Assembly (NCBI GenBank): GCA_024256265.1
Contig: JACGUK010000020.1
Location: forward strand, 1 to 21,872
Reading direction: 5' to 3'
From: an archaeon
GTDB lineage: Archaea; Thermoproteota; Nitrososphaeria; Nitrososphaerales; JACAEJ01
Length of the DNA: 21,872 nt
Both the position numbers and the translations under genes were made by a program. The notes beneath the pieces were generated by a model, which did no database searches, was not told the DNA's origin, and saw nothing but the letters and a program-made list of their open reading frames with translations. How positions within the stretch are numbered: position 1 is the first letter of the stretch; every line of letters starts with the position of its first letter. This document shows, in pieces, positions 15,080-21,544 of the stretch.

Positions 15080-16480
15080 TTGCCAAGTGAATCAGAGCTG
15101 GAGGCTTTACGTAAAGAGGTTAGAGAGATTACGAATGAAATAATAAGGCTGATAGGCCTTCGCCTCTCATTAGCAAAAAGGATCAATGAAGTAAAACGTT
15201 TCATGGGCTTACCTATCATAGACTATAAAGTGGAGAGGGATCTGAAGAGCTCTGTTATAGATTCATGTAAGAAGTATAATGTTGATGAGCGCTTTGGGTT
15301 AAGGCTTCTAAACCTTCTGATAGATGAGGCTGTAAGGGCGCAGAAGATTTCTATAGATGAGGGTAAAAAAGCCATTAGCGTAATAGATATGTTCGTTTTA
15401 GCCAAAAGGATGGAGAGAGAGGGAAGTAAAGTAATTCATCTAGAAGTTGGAGAACCAGACTTCGGCCCTCCAAAGAGGGTTAAAAGGGCAACTTATGATG
15501 CAATATCAAAAGGCTATACTCATTATACAGAGCCTTCAGGAATTTTAAATTTAAGAGAAGATATAGCAAATTCTGTAAGTGAGCGTTATGGCATAGATGT
15601 ATCGCCTGAGCAAGTTGCTATAACATCAGGAGGAAGATTTTCTGTCTATGCTAGCATTCTATCAATTCTCTCTCCAGGCGATGAAGCCATAGTTATACAG
15701 CCTGCATGGCCAGCTTATGTTGATTGCATAGAAGCTATGAGAGGTAGAACCATTAGCATTAAGACAAATCTTGAGGAGGGTTGGAGGCCTGATATAGAAT
15801 CCATTTCAAATCTTATCAACAATTCTACAAAGATGATCATAATTAACTATCCTAATAATCCAACGGGAAAGGTTCTTGAGAAGAGGGGTATGAAAGCTTT
15901 AGTAGATTTGGCAATGGAGAGGAATGTAACTATACTGAGCGATGAAGTCTATTCAAATTATTCCTTTAAGCCCTTTAATAGCATATTAGAGTTTCATGAT
16001 TGCAAATCTATATGTGTATCATCCTTCTCTAAAAGCTATGGTATGACAGGCTTTAGGATTGGCTATGCTGTATCTGATGTTGAGACCATAAGGAAGATTT
16101 CAAGGATTCAAGCCTTGGCATTTACAAGCGTGCCAGAATTCATTCAATACGCTGCTATAGAGGCTCTAAAATGCAAGGATGATGTTAAAAGATATGCCAA
16201 TATTATTAGAGAAAGGATAGATATGGTTTGCAAGACATTAAAGAAGATGAATTTATCTTATTATGAGCCTGATGGTGCTTTCTATGTATTTCCTCAGATA
16301 AGCAAGGATAGGAGTTTTGATGCTGGAAAGTTCGCTCTTGACCTTCTAAAGGAAAAGAAAGTTTGTGTAGCCCCTGGTATAACCTTTGGGGATTATCCCA
16401 ACTTCATCAGGATAAGCGCTTGCCAATCAGAAAATTTACTATTAGAAGGGTTAAGGAGAATGTGTGAAGTATTGAGATGA
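15080..16480 (+). CDS. Chorismate mutase (AroQ) fused to a class I aminotransferase
   Basis: A 466-residue bifunctional protein. Residues 1 to about 90 form an all-helical AroQ chorismate mutase. Without gaps it keeps E. coli mutase numbering: Arg11, Arg28, Lys39, Asp48, Glu52 and Gln88 are present, while Arg51 is Val and Ser84 is Ala. Residues from about 98 onward form a fold-type I PLP aminotransferase, with HLEVGEPDF, TSGGRFSVYAS, NYPNNPTG, SDEVYSNY, the PLP Lys318 in SFSKSYGMTGFRIGY, and the carboxylate-binding arginine in FIRISAC. The mutase makes prephenate. The aminotransferase may act on phenylpyruvate and hydroxyphenylpyruvate, on prephenate (arogenate route), or serve aspartate/oxaloacetate; the sequence does not decide. 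TTG start after GAGGATGATGATC. Last gene of the operon. Confidence 0.9.
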   Translation: MPSESELEALRKEVREITNEIIRLIGLRLSLAKRINEVKRFMGLPIIDYKVERDLKSSVIDSCKKYNVDERFGLRLLNLLIDEAVRAQKISIDEGKKAISVIDMFVLAKRMEREGSKVIHLEVGEPDFGPPKRVKRATYDAISKGYTHYTEPSGILNLREDIANSVSERYGIDVSPEQVAITSGGRFSVYASILSILSPGDEAIVIQPAWPAYVDCIEAMRGRTISIKTNLEEGWRPDIESISNLINNSTKMIIINYPNNPTGKVLEKRGMKALVDLAMERNVTILSDEVYSNYSFKPFNSILEFHDCKSICVSSFSKSYGMTGFRIGYAVSDVETIRKISRIQALAFTSVPEFIQYAAIEALKCKDDVKRYANIIRERIDMVCKTLKKMNLSYYEPDGAFYVFPQISKDRSFDAGKFALDLLKEKKVCVAPGITFGDYPNFIRISACQSENLLLEGLRRMCEVLR

Positions 16481-16566
16481 AAAGAAAGGGATTCAAAGTA
16501 GTACTTCTCAAGGTAGGAACCACAGATTCTCCTCGCTGGTACCTTTACGTTAGAAAAGGACAGTGA
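16477..16566 (+). CDS. Short ORF (29 residues) at the end of the aromatic operon
   Basis: An ATG overlaps the stop of the mutase-aminotransferase gene (ATGA) and opens a 29-residue frame, beginning MKRKGFKVVLLKVG and ending YLYVRKGQ. The same frame continues after three stops into a stretch at 16624-16704 that contains CPKC. It is either a coupled small protein or the head of a decayed gene. Not recognised. Confidence 0.25.
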   Translation: MKRKGFKVVLLKVGTTDSPRWYLYVRKGQ

Positions 16567-16710
16567 GACCACACTAAGTTTTATTCCATTGATTCTACAC
16601 TTCCTATGATTTAATGGAGATAGGTAATTGGCCGAGTACCTTTATGCCCGAAGTGTTTTGTTTTAGAGAACGGAAAATTAAAGTATGCCGTAAAGACATA
16701 CTAGAATTAT
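16481..16710. other. Intergenic stretch with decayed frames and a hairpin
   Basis: About 230 bases between the aromatic operon and the HEPN gene. One plus-strand frame carries protein-like segments broken by stops: the 29-codon ORF, then VPLCPKCFVLENGKLKY at 16636-16686, without a start codon. AGTATG (16682-16687) and CATACT (16697-16702) form a 6-bp stem with a 9-base loop eight bases before the next ATG, where a ribosome site would be expected. No clear terminator is seen. Confidence 0.4.
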
Positions 16711-18129
16711 ATGGAAACCTCTAACAAACAAGTGCGCTCTTGGATAATCGAATTAATCGCACAGTTTAGGGAAGGAATGAAAAACCTATCCTTTGAAGAG
16801 CAGAATGCGGCTCCACATGCCCTTGTGGATTTTTCGCGCCCGTGTCAAATGTTAGTTGTTTGGACTAGAGAACCCGAATTTCAAATCTTTATTTTCTCAC
16901 ATATGAGTGAATTTGAAGATGAATTTATTGAGATACATGGTCCTATGGAGAATTCTAAACTTATTGAATGCATTGAGAAGGAGATTTTGAATTCCTCTTT
17001 AGCCAATTTCATTGGAGAAGATAAGGTCGAGACCTTCCTACTATCTAGTCTCAAACGAATTCAAAGTTGTTATGATCCTTTGCTTGGTTTTCCAAAGGAA
17101 TCCAGAATACTTAGCAAATCTAAGATAAATGATGATCCTTATGCCATCGGATGGATAATCTTGGGTAGCCTAACAAATCTTAACGTGAGAGAAGTAGTAA
17201 ATGACGCTATAAAAGACGTAATTTCTACAGCAAAACCTATTGTTTCAGTGCCTTCGCCCGAAGAAAAAGTAATTCTTGAAGGATTTGGAACGTACATCTA
17301 TCCTCCGGCTTGGATAGGTGAAATACCAAAGCCAAAGTCATTCAAAGAAAAATTAACGAGTTATTTATGGGAATATTACTCTGAAAGAATCATAAGTGAT
17401 GTTTACAAACATTGCCCTCTTATCATAACCAGAGATGGTTACATTGCTATTGGTGAGAAAGAAAAGTCAAAAGCATTGGAATTTCTTAACGAAATAATGA
17501 GTACTTTACTAGTTCTTGAAATGCTTGTATACATAATTAGAGAAAATGATTTGGGTGCAACATCTTTTAAAGAGAAAGGTATTTGGAAGGAGTGGAGCCT
17601 TCAAAGTTCTAGATCCTGGCTTTATAACAGGCGGCTAGCCGAACCAAGCTTTTTGGTTTTTGAAAATATCATCCCAGAAAATAAAATAAGAAAAGCAATA
17701 AAATGGTCCGAAACCCTTACTTCTGACGACAAATTCAAGACTCTACTTTTGCTCTATCTTGAACTCTATACTCATTTCATGAATAGTGAGTATAAGCAAG
17801 CTTTAGTAATTGGATGGGTGATACTCGAAGATTTTTACTTAAAGGATTTGTGGGCATCCCATGTTTCAAAGGTTACGTCTGATAAAGACCGTTTAAGTAA
17901 ACTCGCTAGTTGGGACGCCGATAGGAAGTTGGAGGCATTAAACATAGCTCATATTATGACTAACAAAGAATATGACTTGCTTATGGGAATTAAGGATGCC
18001 CGCAATTCTACAGTTCATGAAGGTAAGGAGCCTAGAAAGGATATTGTTGAGGAATGTCAAAAGCTAGTCTCAAAAGTCATTCGCGAATACATGGGGAATA
18101 AGCTAGGAGTTGTGTTTCCTAGGTTATAG
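16711..18129 (+). CDS. Uncharacterised protein with C-terminal HEPN-like domain
   Basis: A 472-residue protein I do not recognise over its full length. The last ~130 residues look like a HEPN domain: a helix-rich region (ALVIGWVILEDFYLKDLWA) and then DARNSTVHEG, giving the R-x4-H signature (Arg431, His436), in a final helix. Many HEPN proteins are RNases in defence or toxin-antitoxin systems, so an RNase role is plausible but inferred. The first ~330 residues have no motif I can name; they are mixed alpha/beta with no signal peptide or clear membrane segment. There is no ribosome site before the ATG. By hand count 7 of 20 Arg codons are CGN, against 4 of 33 in the preceding gene, hinting at a different origin. 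It is flanked by decayed frames and faces a small reverse ORF. Confidence 0.7.
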   Translation: METSNKQVRSWIIELIAQFREGMKNLSFEEQNAAPHALVDFSRPCQMLVVWTREPEFQIFIFSHMSEFEDEFIEIHGPMENSKLIECIEKEILNSSLANFIGEDKVETFLLSSLKRIQSCYDPLLGFPKESRILSKSKINDDPYAIGWIILGSLTNLNVREVVNDAIKDVISTAKPIVSVPSPEEKVILEGFGTYIYPPAWIGEIPKPKSFKEKLTSYLWEYYSERIISDVYKHCPLIITRDGYIAIGEKEKSKALEFLNEIMSTLLVLEMLVYIIRENDLGATSFKEKGIWKEWSLQSSRSWLYNRRLAEPSFLVFENIIPENKIRKAIKWSETLTSDDKFKTLLLLYLELYTHFMNSEYKQALVIGWVILEDFYLKDLWASHVSKVTSDKDRLSKLASWDADRKLEALNIAHIMTNKEYDLLMGIKDARNSTVHEGKEPRKDIVEECQKLVSKVIREYMGNKLGVVFPRL

Positions 18130-18134
18130 TATTG

Positions 18135-18281
18135 TTATTTCCAAACGCTTAAATCTCTAAGGTTTTCTAATTCATTATAACGATCAAAAGCAATTAGAGT
18201 TTGTTTTTGCTCTTCCATTAACTGTTCACTATTCAAAACTCTCTCAATATTCGTTAATGCAGACTTTGCTTTATTCTCCAT
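18135..18281 (-). CDS. 48-residue ORF; possible integrase N-terminal fragment or small protein
   Basis: This reverse-strand frame begins with ATG at 18281 and encodes 48 residues, starting MENKAKSALTNIERVLNSEQ and ending NLRDLSVWK. It ends 5 bases from the convergent HEPN gene. A TATA-like sequence (reverse strand TTTATATAAC, 18313-18322) is correctly spaced for a transcript starting about 12 bases before the ATG. The charged helical sequence with EEQKQTLIAFDRYNE resembles the N-terminal SAM-like region of archaeal tyrosine recombinases, so it may be a truncated integrase. That similarity is from memory and weak. It could equally be a real small protein or a partner of the HEPN gene. Confidence 0.4.
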   Translation of the reverse strand: MENKAKSALTNIERVLNSEQLMEEQKQTLIAFDRYNELENLRDLSVWK

Positions 18282-18287
18282 TTACCA

Positions 18288-18301
18288 TCGCGCCGACGCG
18301 A
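18288..18301. promoter_or_regulatory. GC-rich inverted repeat in a divergent promoter region
   Basis: TCGCG and CGCGA are separated by four bases (CCGA). This is a GC island in a very AT-rich region, and it covers the expected transcription start of the reverse 48-codon ORF. It would suit an operator. Evidence is position and symmetry only. Confidence 0.35.
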
Positions 18302-18337
18302 ACAGAACAGTTGTTATATAAACTTTTGTAACAGTAA

Positions 18338-18346
18338 GTTTATAAT
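18338..18346 (+). promoter_or_regulatory. TATA box for the MIP18-family gene
   Basis: GTTTATAAT lies about 38 bases before the ATG at 18381. It would give a short leader that contains the AGGT at 18371-18374. Confidence 0.5.
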
Positions 18347-18380
18347 GATAATAATTCTCTTAAATATCAAGGTATGAAAA

Positions 18381-18671
18381 ATGGTTACTGAAGAAGATGT
18401 CATGGAAGAATTGAGTAATGTTATTGATCCAGAAATAGGCATGTCGATCATAGATATGGGCTTAGTTGATGAGGTTAAGATAGAAGGTGATAAAGTTTCT
18501 GTTAGCTTTCATTTGACAGCCCCTTTCTGCCCACCAGTATTTGCCATGATGATAGCAAAGGATATCAAAGAAAGATTGTCTAGAATGGCTGGAATAAAAA
18601 GTAGTGAAGTTAAGCTATTGGGTCATATAATGGCAGATCAGATCAACGAAATCATAAACAAACCTTCATAA
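18381..18671 (+). CDS. MIP18/DUF59 family iron-sulfur assembly protein
   Basis: A 96-residue single-domain protein of the MIP18 (DUF59, SufT/PaaD-like) family. Known members help mature iron-sulfur proteins, and in archaea they are often near or fused to other assembly factors. The signature regions are visible: VIDPEIGMSIIDMGLV at residues 14-29, LTAPFCPP with the conserved Cys50, and LLGHIMADQINEIIN near the end. It has its own promoter and stands alone between the accessory stretch and convergent hsp20. No other Fe-S assembly gene is visible here, so the partner is unknown. The exact subfamily cannot be settled from sequence reading alone. Confidence 0.9.
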   Translation: MVTEEDVMEELSNVIDPEIGMSIIDMGLVDEVKIEGDKVSVSFHLTAPFCPPVFAMMIAKDIKERLSRMAGIKSSEVKLLGHIMADQINEIINKPS

Positions 18672-18762
18672 ATTATTCTAACAATAATAGATATCGTTAG
18701 AGGAAAACTTTGCAGTAGGATCGCTAAATATGGATGAGATACGAGAGTGATCGTTTCTTCTA

Positions 18763-19362
18763 TTACTCTACCTTAATGCGTTTGCCCTTTGGAGTAGGTA
18801 CCGCCTTCTTAACCTTTACTTCTAATATGCCATTGTTGTAAGATGCTTTTGCACTTGTTGGATCGATTTCTGAAGGCAATTCAATTCTTTTGTTATACTT
18901 CCTTGTTTCGGTGCTCGCAGATATGATCACGGTCTTCTCAGTTGAATCTAGGTTTATGTCTGACTTTTCAACTCCAGGCAATTCAGCAACTATTCTAATC
19001 GAATCTCCTTCATCAAAAACATCCACTAGAGGCTCTCGTTCTTCTTTAACTTCCATCCCAAGCCTTGGTGCTCCAAATGGCAAAGGCTTTGTAGAAGGCT
19101 TGACATTACCAAACTCTCTTATTATGGGCTTACCATCTGGACCTATTGTTACTGAGTAGCCATAAACGAATGGTCCAAACTCCTTGGAAATGCTTCCATC
19201 AGGAAGTCTTCTTTCTCTTACAAGGTCCTTAGGAACCTGCTTTTCGATATCCTTAAAGAACTCTTCGAACATCTTATCAAACTCTTCAAAGAATTTCCTG
19301 CTGAAGAATGGTACGCGCCAACGCCTTCTGAACCATTCATCAATATCTTCATCCCGGAACAT
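18763..19362 (-). CDS. Small heat shock protein, Hsp20/alpha-crystallin family
   Basis: An ATP-independent chaperone of 199 residues. The long N-terminal region is charged and aromatic (EEFDKMFEEFFKDIEK), followed by a segment typical of archaeal Hsp20 relatives, GPFVYGYSVTIGPDGKP. The alpha-crystallin domain starts near PLVDVFDEGDSIRIVAELPG and includes the family motif NGILEVKVKK. The C-terminal IKVE supplies the I-x-V type oligomerisation motif. The ATG at 19362 is chosen over an in-frame GTG at 19371, because AAGGTGA, five bases before the ATG, overlaps that GTG and is the likely ribosome site. It is divergent from the DUF763 gene and convergent with the MIP18 gene. Confidence 0.93.
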   Translation of the reverse strand: MFRDEDIDEWFRRRWRVPFFSRKFFEEFDKMFEEFFKDIEKQVPKDLVRERRLPDGSISKEFGPFVYGYSVTIGPDGKPIIREFGNVKPSTKPLPFGAPRLGMEVKEEREPLVDVFDEGDSIRIVAELPGVEKSDINLDSTEKTVIISASTETRKYNKRIELPSEIDPTSAKASYNNGILEVKVKKAVPTPKGKRIKVE

Positions 19363-19367
19363 TTTGC

Positions 19368-19374
19368 TCACCTT
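19368..19374 (-). promoter_or_regulatory. Ribosome binding site deciding the hsp20 start
   Basis: Reverse-strand AAGGTGA lies five bases before the ATG at 19362. The upstream GTG is inside this element, which argues against its use as the start. Confidence 0.6.
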
Positions 19375-19397
19375 AGGATAAATAAGAGTGAAACTTA

Positions 19398-19430
19398 GAT
19401 ATATTATTTGCTACTTCAAAGATATATAGT
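19398..19430. promoter_or_regulatory. Divergent TATA boxes of hsp20 and the DUF763 gene
   Basis: The 82-91-base gap holds reverse AATAATATAT (about 19399-19408), placed for hsp20 with a leader of about 16 bases. It also holds forward GATATATAG (19421-19429), about 27-30 bases before the TTG of the DUF763 gene. The second spacing implies a nearly leaderless transcript. No heat-shock operator is obvious between them. Confidence 0.5.
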
Positions 19431-19453
19431 TGGAATAGCAATATAAGAATAGA

Positions 19454-20563
19454 TTGAAGAGAACAGGCTTCACTATCCTTCCTTTGCATAGAGGGCATGC
19501 ACCAAGATGGCTCATCTATAGAATGGAGAATCTATCGAGAGAGATAACATGGCTTATCATTAATGAATATGGAACTGATGAATTCTTAAGAAGGTTTTCA
19601 AACCCATACTGGTTTCAAGCTTTAGGTTGTGTATTAGGTTTCGATTGGCACTCTTCAGGCTTGACTACAGTAGTTACAGGAGTATTGAAGAGAGTACTTT
19701 CTCATGAGAATTATGGAATAAAGGTTGCAGGGGGCAAAGGAAAGGCCTCCTTAAAAACCCAATCGGAGATAGATAATATAGGCGGAGATTTCAACCTATC
19801 CTCATCTAAGATAGAGAAATCAAAGTATGCGAGCAGAATCTGTGCAAAAGTTGATAATGTGGCTATTCAAGCAGGCTATCCATTATACCATCATGCATTT
19901 TTCTTGACAGAGAAAGGAGAATGGTCCGTTGTTCAGCAAGGCATGAATGTACAAGATAGGACTGCGAGACGTTACCATTGGCTCTCTAAGGATTTGGATA
20001 GCTTTGTCGTTGAACCTCATAAAGCTATAGTAGGAGATGTGAAGAAACCTTTAGTACTCAACATGACGGCAAGAGAAGCCGAGGAGAACAGAAAGACATG
20101 TGTCGATTTGATGAAAGAAAATCCTAGCAACCTGATATCATCTATAAAGAGAATGAGTAATCCCTTAACACTAGACCTTTGGACTCAGGATCAAATTAGA
20201 ATTGCAAAAATAGAGGGTTTTTCAATGCCAAGAAATCTTAATTGGGAAATCTTTAAGAGATTGTATGAATTTCAGCCGAAGAATTATGAAGAGCTATTAT
20301 CCTTCAAGGGAGTTGGTCCTTCCATTGTTAGAGCGTTAGCCTTAATCTCTGAATTGGTCTATGGTAAGCCAACAAGCTGGAAGGATCCTGTAAAGTACTC
20401 CTTTGCCTTTGGGGGTAAGGATGGAGTCCCAAGGCCCATAGATAAAAAAGAGATGGATAAAGCCATCAGAATCCTTCATGATGCTATAGAGCAAGCTGAA
20501 ATCGGTCAAAAGGAGAAAGTGCAAGCCCTTGAAAGGCTTCAAAAATTCGTTATTACTGTATAG
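19454..20563 (+). CDS. DUF763 family protein
   Basis: A 369-residue member of DUF763, a conserved family of archaea and some bacteria whose function I do not know. Family landmarks are clear: the N-terminal RTGFTILPLHRGHAPRWL, NPYWFQALGCVLGFDWHSSG, VAGGKGKAS, then QAGYPLYHHAFF, VVQQGMN and RRYHWLS. Near residues 275-300 the sequence YEELLSFKGVGPSIVRALAL looks like a helix-hairpin-helix, which suggests nucleic-acid binding. The TTG start fits because the family begins at this RTG motif; there is no ribosome site, and the promoter spacing suggests leaderless translation. The stop directly abuts the convergent deacetylase gene. Confidence 0.88.
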   Translation: MKRTGFTILPLHRGHAPRWLIYRMENLSREITWLIINEYGTDEFLRRFSNPYWFQALGCVLGFDWHSSGLTTVVTGVLKRVLSHENYGIKVAGGKGKASLKTQSEIDNIGGDFNLSSSKIEKSKYASRICAKVDNVAIQAGYPLYHHAFFLTEKGEWSVVQQGMNVQDRTARRYHWLSKDLDSFVVEPHKAIVGDVKKPLVLNMTAREAEENRKTCVDLMKENPSNLISSIKRMSNPLTLDLWTQDQIRIAKIEGFSMPRNLNWEIFKRLYEFQPKNYEELLSFKGVGPSIVRALALISELVYGKPTSWKDPVKYSFAFGGKDGVPRPIDKKEMDKAIRILHDAIEQAEIGQKEKVQALERLQKFVITV

Positions 20564-21505
20564 TCAACCTAAAAAACCCTTGATCACTTCGATCCAAGCC
20601 TTGGCAACATTATTCGGATTGTAGCCTCCGCCACCTAAAGCCATTATCCTTCCATCACATAACTCATGTGAGATTTCATGTAACTTCTTTGTTGAATATT
20701 TATGAACCTCTTCTGTATAGCGTAAATGTGTAAGGGGATCATTCTCCAACCCATCAGCACCACATTGAAATATTATCAACTCAGGCTTTGTCTGATGAGC
20801 AAACTCCTCAACTCTGGTAAAAGCTTCTTTGAACTCTTCATCCCCTGCTCCAAGTTTTAATGGTATGTTTAGCTTTGTTCCTTCAGCCTTTCCAGAGCCT
20901 GTCTCATGACTGAACCCGGTTCCTGGATACAAATATCTTCCATCTTCATGTATATCAGCTATGAATACTTTGGGATCGTCATAAAACTCATAGCAAACAC
21001 CATCCCCATGATGAGCATCTATATCAACGTAAAGGATTCTTTTTAGACCATAAGTCTTTTTGGCATGAACTATGGCTATAGAAGCATCATTGAAAACACA
21101 AAATCCTGCAGCCCTATCCCTTCTAGCATGATGAACTCCTCCAACAGGATTGAAGACATGGTCTAATTCTTTTTTCATGATCATATCTAATCCAAGAAGG
21201 GTAGAGCCTACAACATAAGTTGATGCCTCAAAGACTCCTTTGAAAGCAGGTGTATCTCCGTAATCAAGATACCCAAAACCATGTTCAGAGGCTCTTTTCA
21301 CAAAATCTATGTACTCTTTGGTATGAAAAAGAAGTAGAACATCCTCACTCGCAGATATAGGCTCTATTATATTGACGTTCTCTCTATTGCTGAATTCTTC
21401 CTTGAGTTTTTGCCTAAAGGGTTCAATTCTACTAACGTTCATTGGATGATCAGGGAAAGAGTATCTTGAAGAAGCCTCTCCTAGAAATATTCCGATAGAG
21501 CACAT
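20564..21505 (-). CDS. Histone deacetylase / AcuC-family deacetylase
   Basis: A zinc hydrolase of the arginase/deacetylase fold that removes acetyl groups from protein lysines or from small polyamine-type molecules. The 313-residue protein has the full catalytic set: the His125-His126 dyad in GVHHA, zinc ligands Asp163 and His165 in DIDAHHGDG and Asp251 in GADGLENDP, and the transition-state Tyr295 in GGGGY. The conserved GFCVFND and YPGTG segments are also present. The substrate cannot be read from sequence; class II-like archaeal homologues include chromatin-protein and acetylpolyamine deacetylases. It is preceded by a 39-base gap from the tldD-like gene on the same strand, so the two may be co-transcribed. 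Confidence 0.93.
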   Translation of the reverse strand: MCSIGIFLGEASSRYSFPDHPMNVSRIEPFRQKLKEEFSNRENVNIIEPISASEDVLLLFHTKEYIDFVKRASEHGFGYLDYGDTPAFKGVFEASTYVVGSTLLGLDMIMKKELDHVFNPVGGVHHARRDRAAGFCVFNDASIAIVHAKKTYGLKRILYVDIDAHHGDGVCYEFYDDPKVFIADIHEDGRYLYPGTGFSHETGSGKAEGTKLNIPLKLGAGDEEFKEAFTRVEEFAHQTKPELIIFQCGADGLENDPLTHLRYTEEVHKYSTKKLHEISHELCDGRIMALGGGGYNPNNVAKAWIEVIKGFLG

Positions 21506-21544
21506 TCTAATATGGCTATTATTATTGAATGATTTAAAGTTTGT

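Noticed and set aside
16481..16710. Possible missing C-terminal half of an integrase on the reverse strand, matching the 48-codon fragment
   Set aside because: Reverse-strand frames here are broken and show no tyrosine-recombinase R..HxxR..Y motif.
18672..18762. Possible terminator between the convergent MIP18 and hsp20 genes (CTAAC...GTTAG)
   Set aside because: The stem is only 5 bp with a 13-base loop and no convincing T-run.
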